Assembly (NCBI GenBank): GCA_029934815.1
Contig: JAOZLM010000004.1
Location: 1 to 26,439, forward strand
Reading direction: 5' to 3'
Source: Desulfocapsa sp.
GTDB lineage: Bacteria > Desulfobacterota > Desulfobulbia > Desulfobulbales > Desulfocapsaceae
Length of the DNA stretch: 26,439 nucleotides
The number at the start of each line of letters is the position of its first letter. Position 1 is the stretch's first letter. The position numbers and the translations under genes were made by a program. Below are positions 16,064 through 23,397 of this stretch, in pieces. The notes under the pieces were generated by a model. It ran no database searches. It was not told where the DNA came from and worked only from the letters and a program-made list of their open reading frames with translations.

Positions 16064-18358
16064 TCAGCTAACTGCTATTCTTTTTTGGCTAAGGGGTAGT
16101 TCAATGGTGAAAATAGTGCCCTGGGGCTTGTTGTCATGCACGCGAATATATCCGTTATGATCCGACACGATGGTGGAAACAATAGCAAGTCCGAGGCCAG
16201 TGCCTGTTTTTTTGGTTGAAAAGTAGGGCTCAAAAAGCCGGGCCTTTTCATCTTCTGTTATTCCCGGTCCGGAATCGCAGACTTGCAGGTAGAAATTTTC
16301 TTCCTCTTCATCCAGTGCCAGAATAATATCTATTGTACCGCCCTCGGGTAAAACTGCAACCGCATTGTCGAGGAGATTGATGAGGCAACGTTTAATCTGT
16401 TCAATATCAAAACTGAAAACAGGAATTGTATCCAGTGCATCAACTGTAAAGTTGATATTGCCATGTGCCTGTTTGTAGAGAACCAGCGTTTCTTCTATCA
16501 TTTTGCTTATGTCTGCGGATGCCCGGTTGATCTTGGGCATTCTGGCAAATTGGGAGAATTCGCTGACCAGCTGTTTCAGTTCATCCACCTGTTTGATGAT
16601 AGTATGTGTGCACTGATCGAAGATACTATTTTCTTCAGAGAGTATTTCCGGGTATCGCCTGCGTAAACGTTGGGCGGAAAGCTGGATGGGAGTGAGCGGG
16701 TTCTTTATTTCATGGGCAATGCGTCTTGCAACTTCACGCCAGGCGGCCATGCGCTGCATTTTTTCAAGTTCGGTGAGGTTGTCAAAAACCAGCACAAAAC
16801 CCTGTGGTTCATTGTCTTCATTGCTCAGTCTGGTGAATGTTACCAAAAGTGAGAAATTTTCTTTTAAAACAGAGAGCTTCAAGTGCTGACGGACAGATAT
16901 TTTACCGGTGATTTGTAGTTCTTTAATGAATTCTTTTATGATATCGGCATGTTCCGGTGGGAGCGCGTCGAAATATTTGCGGCCGAGGAAAAATTCTTTA
17001 CCAATATTAAGCAGCTTTTCTGCAAATCTGTTGATGGTGGTAATTGTTCCGTCGTCGGCAAGGGAAATAACGCCAGCTTCCACATTCTGGAGGATGATTT
17101 CTGTATATCTGCGTCGTTCATCAGCATCTTTTGAGCTTTTTTGCAGGGCGTGCAAGGCATCGGCAAGTTTTGCGTTACTGGAACTTACGTTGGCAGTCAT
17201 GGTGTTAAAGGAATCCACCAGTTGTCCCATTTCATCGTTGGACTCTTTCTCAAGCACAAAGCTGAGATCGCCTTCGGCAACACGTCTGGTTGCAACCGCC
17301 ATTTTATCAAGAGGTTCTGTGATACTTCTGGCTATATAAAGGCCAAACCAGATAGCTGAAAAAACAATCAGCAGGGTAACGATTAGCAGAATAATGAGTA
17401 TCCAAAATTTGAACGGTTTTTTGAGGTATTTAAGCTGGCTATAATCTTCAATTCCCTTGGAAATAAGAGTGAGACGATCACGTTGTTCTTTTTTTATGAC
17501 CAGGGTGGTCACAAGAAATGCTTCCTGCTCAGGATCCCATGGTAGTTTTATATCATTTATTCGTCGAATGAGATCACCAACGCCTGACTCCTGGATGACT
17601 GTTTCAGGGGTTCCTGTTTGCGCAATTTTATCAAGTGTTGATCCGGGTATGGGGATTTGTTTCTGGCTGGCAAGCAGAGGAGAGGCAGCAGTGAAGGTTT
17701 TGCTCCGGTGTTCGGAGATGAGAGTAAAACTCAGCCCATTTCTTGTGTCGTAGGTTTTGAGTATTGCGGCCAGGCTTTTTTCAAATGCTTCATTATTTAG
17801 ATTAATTTTGGGATGAAGGTGGAGCTTCTTTTCAACGGTGTCTCCAAGGACATTTACTTCTTCTTTTGTGTCCCGCAGGTGTGCTTTTGCAAGATCCAGT
17901 GAATTCTCCAGTGAGATTTCAATATTTGAATTAAACCAGTAGTCCATGGAAGTGGATACAAATTGGAGGGAAATAAAGAAGAGGAGGATAGTAGGGATAA
18001 GGGACAGTGAAATAAAGGAGATAACCAGTTTTGTTTTGAGTTTTGAACCAAGAACATTTTGTCTGGACTCAAAAAACAGCTCTGCCAGATTCCGAAGAAT
18101 CAGAAAGAGCATAAGTAAAACCAGAATAACGTTGAGATTGATCAGTGCAAAAATCAGGATATCGCTGGATATGGGCAGGGAAATATCTACTTTCAAAAGT
18201 GATTTTTCAAGCCATACAACAAATGGGATGAGACCGAGGCAGAGCAGAATAATCCAGCGGATCATTCGTTTTTTCTGCTGCCGCTGCTGCGGGCTGAGTT
18301 TGTTTCTACTCAGTTCCTGCACGGGGCGATCTGTATTGCCTGAGGTGGTTTTATCCAT
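16064..18358 (-). CDS. ntrY: NtrY-like membrane sensor histidine kinase
   Basis: This 764-residue sensor kinase has the NtrY layout: transmembrane helices at about 33-50, 67-89, 112-134 and 319-342, a periplasmic domain between the third and fourth (about 135-318), a HAMP domain (about 343-395), a PAS domain (about 420-530), HisKA with His549 in RIAHEIKNPLTP, and an ATPase domain ending with DSGPGI and GTGLGLAIV. I start it at the ATG at 18358; a TTG two codons upstream is in frame, but neither has a clear ribosome binding site. It begins 12 bases after the DUF4390 stop and ends 15 bases before ntrX. Confidence 0.92.
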   Translation of the reverse strand: MDKTTSGNTDRPVQELSRNKLSPQQRQQKKRMIRWIILLCLGLIPFVVWLEKSLLKVDISLPISSDILIFALINLNVILVLLMLFLILRNLAELFFESRQNVLGSKLKTKLVISFISLSLIPTILLFFISLQFVSTSMDYWFNSNIEISLENSLDLAKAHLRDTKEEVNVLGDTVEKKLHLHPKINLNNEAFEKSLAAILKTYDTRNGLSFTLISEHRSKTFTAASPLLASQKQIPIPGSTLDKIAQTGTPETVIQESGVGDLIRRINDIKLPWDPEQEAFLVTTLVIKKEQRDRLTLISKGIEDYSQLKYLKKPFKFWILIILLIVTLLIVFSAIWFGLYIARSITEPLDKMAVATRRVAEGDLSFVLEKESNDEMGQLVDSFNTMTANVSSSNAKLADALHALQKSSKDADERRRYTEIILQNVEAGVISLADDGTITTINRFAEKLLNIGKEFFLGRKYFDALPPEHADIIKEFIKELQITGKISVRQHLKLSVLKENFSLLVTFTRLSNEDNEPQGFVLVFDNLTELEKMQRMAAWREVARRIAHEIKNPLTPIQLSAQRLRRRYPEILSEENSIFDQCTHTIIKQVDELKQLVSEFSQFARMPKINRASADISKMIEETLVLYKQAHGNINFTVDALDTIPVFSFDIEQIKRCLINLLDNAVAVLPEGGTIDIILALDEEEENFYLQVCDSGPGITEDEKARLFEPYFSTKKTGTGLGLAIVSTIVSDHNGYIRVHDNKPQGTIFTIELPLSQKRIAVS

Positions 18359-18370
18359 GAACAATAAGTA

Positions 18371-18952
18371 TCAATAGTTAAATTCTATGTTATGCCATTC
18401 TGTTTCCACATTACCGAGGGAGATAAAAGGAATAACATAATGAAGATTCATGGGCAGTGTCTTTTCATATAGAGTCGCTTTCATCCGAAGCTCGTAGGAG
18501 CTGTCAGGTGTCAGTTTTGTAAGCTCGATTACTTTAAGGCCGTTTATTTCATTCATTATTTTCATGGCCTCTGCAATATTCGGGAAGCTCATGGTTCTGT
18601 TTCGCTGTTCTGCTAACTGTAGCTGATACTGTTCCTTTAATGTATCGAATTTAAGGCTGTGCACAAATTCCACACTGCTTAGCTCCTCGTTGGCCCAGTT
18701 TTTACGAATATGAATAAGCTCAACCTGAAACGTGAACACCATTGGAATCCCACTGTGCAGCGCTTCTTCGAGCTTTTCCTGACTATTGTTGTCCAGTAGT
18801 GCAAAGAGCAGGAGGTGGCTGTCAGAAGTGGTGAGAGTAACATCTTTAAACTGAACCTTGTCTTTATTCTCAGCAAGTGCGTCGCCGTTCACTGTAAACA
18901 GTATAAGAAATATAAAAAATATGAGAAATATCGGGTGAATTAGAAATCGCAT
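18371..18952 (-). CDS. DUF4390 exported protein
   Basis: The 193-residue protein starts with a signal peptide: basic MRFLIH, a long hydrophobic core (IFLIFFIFLILFTV) and a likely cleavage after ALA at about residue 27. The mature part is rich in beta-strands and matches DUF4390, a family commonly found just upstream of ntrY-ntrX in deltaproteobacteria. The reading frame is open for 64 more codons upstream, but that stretch looks non-coding and the signal peptide fixes the start at 18952. No strong Shine-Dalgarno is present. A role in envelope sensing together with NtrY is plausible from position but not demonstrated. Confidence 0.8.
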   Translation of the reverse strand: MRFLIHPIFLIFFIFLILFTVNGDALAENKDKVQFKDVTLTTSDSHLLLFALLDNNSQEKLEEALHSGIPMVFTFQVELIHIRKNWANEELSSVEFVHSLKFDTLKEQYQLQLAEQRNRTMSFPNIAEAMKIMNEINGLKVIELTKLTPDSSYELRMKATLYEKTLPMNLHYVIPFISLGNVETEWHNIEFNY

Positions 18953-19046
18953 ATAGTGTGAATAAATCCGTATGGAGGGAGAGACCTCATGTAAAGATAT
19001 TTGAATGCAAAGCCTTTGTAAGTAGCAGTGCTGTGTATGGAAAAGT

Positions 19047-19077
19047 AGTATAAATATCTTAACCAAATTCCTGTCAA
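19047..19077 (-). promoter_or_regulatory. Candidate promoter of DUF4390-ntrYX-hemB
   Basis: On the minus strand a perfect TTGACA (19077-19072) is followed by TTTATA after 17 bases or TATACT after 19 bases (19052-19047). The leader would be about 90 bases. Confidence 0.5.
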
Positions 19078-19131
19078 AAAAAAACGAAAAGCTTTTCCAG
19101 GGTATTAAAAATATGATAAAGGGACTTTCTC

Positions 19132-19160
19132 TTGACAGGACCATAAGAGAACATTAGTTT
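19132..19160 (+). promoter_or_regulatory. Candidate promoter of the DUF302 operon
   Basis: A perfect TTGACA at 19132-19137 faces the DUF302 gene, but the best -10 at the right spacing (TAGTTT, 19155-19160) is poor. The -35 and its four neighbours form a perfect 8-base inverted repeat (TTGACAGG) with the divergent promoter's -35 at 19070-19077. The rest of 18953-19256 is AT-rich with nothing else recognised. Confidence 0.35.
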
Positions 19161-19256
19161 GTGCATATGTTATTTATGTTTTCCTTAAATAAAAACCCAC
19201 TGTTTATTTTTGATGGTGGAAATATACCATTTTAAACCCTTTGTCAGGAGGATAGT

Positions 19257-19673
19257 ATGAACCGAGACGTAGATTTGTACCGTACAGAAAGCGAGAAAAG
19301 TGTTGAGCAGTTTGTTTCTGATTTTCACGATGTGGGAAAGAAATATGACTTTGTTATCAATAACTTTGAAAATATGGATATGAAACAAACGTTTCGTGAG
19401 CATGGGGGAATTGTGCCCGATGAATTTGATCTTCATATGGTACAGGTTTGTAAGCCGACTAAGGCTGATGCAAGCCTTACTGCAAATCCTGAACGAGCCA
19501 TTCTTATGCCTAAATTTGTTATGGTTTTTACAAAAGACGATGAAACGCATATTCGTTATCTTAGTTATAGTATAAATGAAATATTGGAATTGGTGCCTGA
19601 TGATCCTAAATTTCCGGAGAGTGTTTCTCAAACATTTGAGAAAATTCGATCTATGATTGATGAGGCAAAATAA
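19257..19673 (+). CDS. DUF302-domain protein
   Basis: This 138-residue soluble protein matches DUF302: an N-terminal sensor-like alpha/beta region with KSVEQFVSDFHDVGKKYDFVINNFENMDMKQTFREHG, then VQVCKPTKADASLTANPERAILMPKFVMVF, which corresponds to the family's conserved CNP..A...L...P....LLPC-type core. A strong AGGAGGA ribosome binding site precedes the ATG by 4 bases. The family's function is unknown; members occur near sulfur-oxidation, metal and redox genes. It begins a three-gene plus-strand operon and is followed after 13 bases by the transporter gene. Confidence 0.82.
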   Translation: MNRDVDLYRTESEKSVEQFVSDFHDVGKKYDFVINNFENMDMKQTFREHGGIVPDEFDLHMVQVCKPTKADASLTANPERAILMPKFVMVFTKDDETHIRYLSYSINEILELVPDDPKFPESVSQTFEKIRSMIDEAK

Positions 19674-19686
19674 GAGGTTTTATGTA

Positions 19687-20676
19687 ATGAACATTCTAAA
19701 ATATATACAGAAAAATTTAGTTTATGTAATTCCTGTTGCCATGGTTCTTGGGCTTATTGGTGGTGGCTATGTTTTTAATGCCAAACCGCTGAAACAACTA
19801 ATTATTCCTATTACTTTTTTTATGGTTTATCCGATGATGGCAACCTTAAATGTGAAATCCATTTTTAAGGTGGGTGATGCTAAATTGCAGATAGTTACCC
19901 AGATCATCAACTTTATTTTTGTTCCTTTGATTGTTTATACCCTCGGAAAAGTATTTTTTACCGGAGCTGATGAAAAATATGGTCTTTGGGCTGTGGGATT
20001 GTTTCTGATTGGTGTTTTACCGGCATCCGGTATGACCATTTCATGGACAGGATTTGCAAAAGGCAATAAAGAAGCCGCAACTAAGATGTTGATTTTCGGC
20101 CTCCTGATTGGTTCAATGGCTGCTCCTGTCTATACAAAAGTATTTATGGGTGCAACTGTCGATGTCGATATGCTGCATATGTTTAAGCAGATTTGTATTT
20201 TTGTTTTTGTTCCTTTGATTGCAGGAATTCTTACTCAGAATTACCTTGTGAAGAAACATGGGAAAAAGGCCTGGATGGAAGTGTACAAACCCAAATTCCC
20301 TCCATTTTCAGCACTTGGTGTTACCATGATTGCTTTTACAGCAATGTCCCTGAAGGCTAAAAATATTTTGGCTAATCCTAGTGATATTGTGGCAATCCTT
20401 ATTCCACTGATTGTTTTTTACTTTCTCTCTTATGTGTTGTTGTCAGTAATTGGTAAATTGTTTTTCAAACGAGAGGATGCCATTGCGATGGTATTTGGTG
20501 TGGTTATGCGTGATCTTTCCATTGCCTTAGCCATTGCTATGACAGCCTTTAAAGAGCAGGGTATGACTATAGCCTTGTTGATTGCTCTGGCGTATGTCAT
20601 ACAGATTCAATCTGCGGCCTGGTATATAAAGTTGGTCCCGTGGATATTCGGGCCTGTTGAGAAAACAGATAGTTAA
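19687..20676 (+). CDS. BASS/ACR3-like membrane transporter
   Basis: This 329-residue protein has about ten hydrophobic helices and matches the bile acid:sodium symporter superfamily, closest in feel to the arsenite permease ACR3 branch. The ACR3 helix-4 motif with an essential Cys is replaced here by LPASGMTISWTGFAKGNKEAA, with no Cys; the only Cys in the protein is in FKQICIF. Arsenite export is therefore doubtful and the substrate is open. The helix-9 region RDLSIALAIAM is BASS-like. The start at 19687 is favoured by AAGAGG nine bases upstream; an earlier in-frame ATG lies inside the DUF302 gene. Confidence 0.8.
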   Translation: MNILKYIQKNLVYVIPVAMVLGLIGGGYVFNAKPLKQLIIPITFFMVYPMMATLNVKSIFKVGDAKLQIVTQIINFIFVPLIVYTLGKVFFTGADEKYGLWAVGLFLIGVLPASGMTISWTGFAKGNKEAATKMLIFGLLIGSMAAPVYTKVFMGATVDVDMLHMFKQICIFVFVPLIAGILTQNYLVKKHGKKAWMEVYKPKFPPFSALGVTMIAFTAMSLKAKNILANPSDIVAILIPLIVFYFLSYVLLSVIGKLFFKREDAIAMVFGVVMRDLSIALAIAMTAFKEQGMTIALLIALAYVIQIQSAAWYIKLVPWIFGPVEKTDS

Positions 20677-20697
20677 GTACTATTATAAATAAAATTG

Positions 20698-20712
20698 TCG
20701 AATATATTTCGA
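20698..20712. promoter_or_regulatory. Inverted repeat upstream of the NifX-like gene
   Basis: TCGAA-TATAT-TTCGA (20698-20712) is a perfect five-base inverted repeat 19 bases before the NifX-like ATG. It could be an operator, for example for the DUF134 protein encoded downstream, or a small mRNA hairpin. Sequence alone cannot decide. Confidence 0.3.
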
Positions 20713-20731
20713 TATTGAAGGAGAAAGAGTT

Positions 20732-21121
20732 ATGCGAATAGCAATACCAACCAACAACCCTGGCGGTATGGAAGCACCAAGGTCAGATCATTTTGGACAC
20801 TGTGATGTTTTTACACTGGTGGAGGTTGATGGAGATAATAAAGTTGTATCCGTTGACTTGCTGCCGGTTCCAGACCATGGCGCTGGTGGTTGTATGATCC
20901 CTGTAAACACTTTGAGGGATGCAGGGGCAAATATAATTGTTGTCGGTGGAATAGGCGCGCGTCCCATGCAGGGATTTGCTGAAGTGGGAATCGATGTGTA
21001 CTGGGCAGATAAGAACAGTATCCCCACTGCCGGAGATGTTATGGAGAAATTCTGTGCAGGTCAACTTCCCAAGATGAACACTGATCAGGCTTGCGGTGGC
21101 GGCAGTAACTGTCACCACTAA
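20732..21121 (+). CDS. NifX/NifB-type iron-molybdenum cofactor-binding domain protein
   Basis: This 129-residue protein is a single Di-Nase_FeMo-co domain (PF02579): the opening RIAIPTNN, the HFGHCDVFTLVEVD segment with a potential ligand His/Cys, and VGGIGARPMQGFAEVGIDVYWA. The C-terminus QACGGGSNCHH ends in two Cys and two His and looks like an added metal site. Family members carry iron-sulfur or FeMo-co precursors, but stand-alone copies occur widely in anaerobes without nitrogenase. No nif gene is in the window. AAGGAGAAAGAG gives an excellent ribosome binding site. It lies 55 bases after the transporter gene. Confidence 0.88.
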   Translation: MRIAIPTNNPGGMEAPRSDHFGHCDVFTLVEVDGDNKVVSVDLLPVPDHGAGGCMIPVNTLRDAGANIIVVGGIGARPMQGFAEVGIDVYWADKNSIPTAGDVMEKFCAGQLPKMNTDQACGGGSNCHH

Positions 21122-21170
21122 GGGTTGATTCTCAGGAAAGCACAGGTATTATAGACATATGTCCTTGTGG

Positions 21171-21201
21171 AAACGGCAGGATTCGGTTCTGCCGTTTTTT
21201 T
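21171..21201 (+). terminator. Intrinsic terminator after the NifX-like gene
   Basis: AAACGGCAG (21171-21179) pairs perfectly with CTGCCGTTT (21189-21197) around a nine-base loop and is followed by TTTT. It ends the DUF302-transporter-NifX transcript, leaving DUF134 to read-through or its own promoter. Confidence 0.85.
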
Positions 21202-21224
21202 AATCTTTTATACCGATGTGAGCC

Positions 21225-21506
21225 ATGTCCCCGAGACCAAAGAAAGAAAGAAAATGTGAAGGGAATTTTTGCGGGCGAGCTTTTAAACCTACAGGAACAC
21301 CCCTTTCCAAACTGACCCAGATTGAGCTTTTTCGTGATGAGATGGAGGCCTTACGGCTTTGTGATCGTGAGGGAATGACCCAGGAACAAGCGGGCCGGAA
21401 AATGGGCGTTTCAAGGGGAACAATTCAGCGCATTATTACCATTGCCAGAAAAAAAACTGCAGAAGCTATTTCTGAAGGACGGGCTTTGATTTTTGTTGAT
21501 GATTGA
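21225..21506 (+). CDS. DUF134 helix-turn-helix protein
   Basis: This 93-residue protein matches UPF0251/DUF134: an N-terminal Cys motif (CEGNFCGRAFKPTG) followed by a sigma-70 region-4-like helix-turn-helix (about 42-75: EMEALRLCDREGMTQEQAG then KMGVSRGTIQRIITIARKK). It is probably a small DNA-binding regulator, perhaps metal- or redox-sensing through the Cys residues. DUF134 genes often neighbour, and in some genomes are fused to, NifX-type domains, which fits the gene 104 bases upstream. An intrinsic terminator separates the two. A weak GTGAG precedes the ATG. Confidence 0.85.
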   Translation: MSPRPKKERKCEGNFCGRAFKPTGTPLSKLTQIELFRDEMEALRLCDREGMTQEQAGRKMGVSRGTIQRIITIARKKTAEAISEGRALIFVDD

Positions 21507-21530
21507 GCGAGCAGGTTTGCTTTTTTCAAA

Positions 21531-23117
21531 TTAAATATTTTCTCTTGTTTTGTGAAATGTAATCTCCGGCCATTTTTCCATAAAGAAATTCAGCATCCAT
21601 TCGTTTTGTGCGAGATGGGTGAGAAAACCTTCCGCATCATACGCCAGTGACATCTGGTTTTTCTGCTCAAATTCAGCGAGTTTTTTCTTGTCTTCACATT
21701 CCACCCAACGGGCAGCCTGAAAATCTACAGGTTCGTAAATTGCTTCCACATTATATTCATTTTTTAATCTGGCAACAGTTACTTCAAACTGCAACACACC
21801 AACCGCACCCATGATATGCGCTGAGCCGATGATGGGTTTGAAAACCTGAATTGCGCCTTCTTCTGCTAACTGCTGTAAGCCCTTGTGCAATTGCTTCATG
21901 CGCAACGGATCTTTAAGGATTACCCGCCGGAAATGTTCAGGTGCAAAGTTTGGAATCCCTGTAAATTTCAGTTCTTCTTTTGGGGTGAAGGTGTCGCCTA
22001 TCTTTATTGTTCCGTGGTTATGCAGTCCAATGATATCTCCGGGCCAGGCCTCTTCAACATTTGCTCTGTCCTGTGCCATAAAGATAGTTGCATTGGCAAG
22101 TGTAATGTCTTTGCCGAGACGATGGTGCCTCACCTTCATTCCTCTGGTGAATTTACCGGAACAGATCCTGAAAAAGGCAATACGATCCCGGTGTGCCGGA
22201 TCCATATTTGCCTGAATTTTAAAAACAAATCCTGAAAATGCTTCCTCAGTGGGTAACACCTCCCTTGTAGTGGCTGCTCTTGGTTTTGGTGGTGGTGCCA
22301 TCTCTACAAAAGCGTCGAGAAGTTCCTGCACGCCAAAATTGTTTACAGCAGACCCAAAGAAGACCGGTGTTTGACTGGCCGCCAGGTAATGCTCATATTC
22401 AAATGGGTTGGCTGCACCTTCAAGCAGTTCGATGTCTTCACGGAGCACATTCGCATCGTGCTCACCAATGGCTTCATCAAGACGGGGATCATCAAGAGAC
22501 TCAATAGTAATTCCCGCATCTTTACTTTCTGTGCCAGCAGTAAAGAGGTGGATCCGTTTTTTATGGAGGTTGTAAACGCCTTTAAAGGTTTTTCCCATAC
22601 CAATGGGCCAGGACATGGGAGTGCATTCTATTTGCAGTTTATCTTCAATATCTTCCAGAATATCAAGAGGATCCATTCCGTCACGATCAAGCTTGTTGAT
22701 AAAGGTGATGAGTGGTGTGTTTCGCATTCGACAAACTTCCATCAACTTTTCAGTCTGTGCTTCAACACCTTTGGCCGAATCGATCACCATGATTGCAGAA
22801 TCCACAGCTGTGAGAACCCGGTAGGTATCTTCAGAGAAATCCTGATGGCCGGGTGTGTCGAGCAGGTTTACTTCGTAATCGCCATAGGTGAATTTCATGA
22901 CAGAAGTGGTAACGGAAATTCCACGTTCCTGTTCAATTGCCATCCAGTCACTGGTGGCATGCCGATCAGCTTTTCGGGATTTAACAGCACCTGCCATATT
23001 AATGGCACCTCCGTAGAGGAGGAGCTTTTCGGTGAGTGTTGTCTTTCCGGCGTCAGGGTGGGAAATAATGCCGAATGTACGTCGTTTGGCGACTTCCTGT
23101 TCAATCTTTTTGGACAT
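21531..23117 (-). CDS. prfC: Peptide chain release factor 3
   Basis: This 528-residue translational GTPase recycles RF1/RF2 from the ribosome after termination. Its G motifs are intact: P-loop HPDAGKTT at about 20-27, DTPGH at 87-91 and NKLD at 141-144. The RF3-specific C-terminal domain follows, including FAPEHFRRV and GAVGVLQFEV. Length matches E. coli RF3 (529). The gene stands alone, convergent with DUF134 and divergent from rfbB. Upstream there is no clear Shine-Dalgarno, and repeat sequence (starting about 23131) begins within 15 bases of the ATG, so the promoter must lie in or beyond the repeat. Confidence 0.97.
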   Translation of the reverse strand: MSKKIEQEVAKRRTFGIISHPDAGKTTLTEKLLLYGGAINMAGAVKSRKADRHATSDWMAIEQERGISVTTSVMKFTYGDYEVNLLDTPGHQDFSEDTYRVLTAVDSAIMVIDSAKGVEAQTEKLMEVCRMRNTPLITFINKLDRDGMDPLDILEDIEDKLQIECTPMSWPIGMGKTFKGVYNLHKKRIHLFTAGTESKDAGITIESLDDPRLDEAIGEHDANVLREDIELLEGAANPFEYEHYLAASQTPVFFGSAVNNFGVQELLDAFVEMAPPPKPRAATTREVLPTEEAFSGFVFKIQANMDPAHRDRIAFFRICSGKFTRGMKVRHHRLGKDITLANATIFMAQDRANVEEAWPGDIIGLHNHGTIKIGDTFTPKEELKFTGIPNFAPEHFRRVILKDPLRMKQLHKGLQQLAEEGAIQVFKPIIGSAHIMGAVGVLQFEVTVARLKNEYNVEAIYEPVDFQAARWVECEDKKKLAEFEQKNQMSLAYDAEGFLTHLAQNEWMLNFFMEKWPEITFHKTRENI

Positions 23118-23152
23118 GATATTCGATAAACTCGTAAAAAAGTGAAATTGCA

Positions 23153-23278
23153 GATGGCTAAGTAAAAAACTTCATATTCGAGGAACTCAAATTTGATGGA
23201 GTGAGACGTACTTAAGTACGTCGTAACGACAGCAAATTTGAAGTGACGAAGAAGATGAAGAATTTTTACGACGCCATC
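23153..23278. repeat. Dispersed GTAAAAA-ended palindromic repeat, copy B
   Basis: The 126-base element begins GATGGCTAAGTAAAAAACTT, ends AATTTTTACGACGCCATC, and is centred on the perfect palindrome GACGTACTTAAGTACGTC (23205-23222). Its outer parts are the same as copies A and C. An additional CTCGTAAAAA (23131-23140) lies before the left end, as it does in copy C. It fills most of the prfC-rfbB divergent gap. Confidence 0.85.
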
Positions 23279-23294
23279 ATATTTGAAGAATATG

Positions 23295-23323
23295 TTTAGA
23301 TTTGGCTCTGTTTATAGTATAAA
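23295..23323 (+). promoter_or_regulatory. Candidate promoter of rfbBC
   Basis: TTTAGA (23295-23300) and TATAAA (23318-23323) are 17 bases apart, about 75 bases before the rfbB ATG. An overlapping TATAGT (23313-23318) is an alternative -10. Confidence 0.4.
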
Positions 23324-23397
23324 GTTCCTGTTTTGCAGGTACATCTCCATAGGGTAAATCGTATTGCCCAGAAAGAAAACTAAAAAACAAGTGAAAA

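Noticed and set aside
18953..19144. Upstream extension of the DUF4390 reading frame
   Set aside because: The extension would place 64 residues before a clear signal peptide and runs across the likely promoter, so it is treated as non-coding.
21504..21530. Possible terminator AGCA-GGTT-TGCT plus T-run after DUF134
   Set aside because: The stem is only four base pairs, so it is not separable from chance in this AT-rich gap.
22371..23129. 252-codon open frame on the plus strand
   Set aside because: It lies wholly antisense to prfC, shows no family features and is rich in residues expected from reverse reading of a coding gene.
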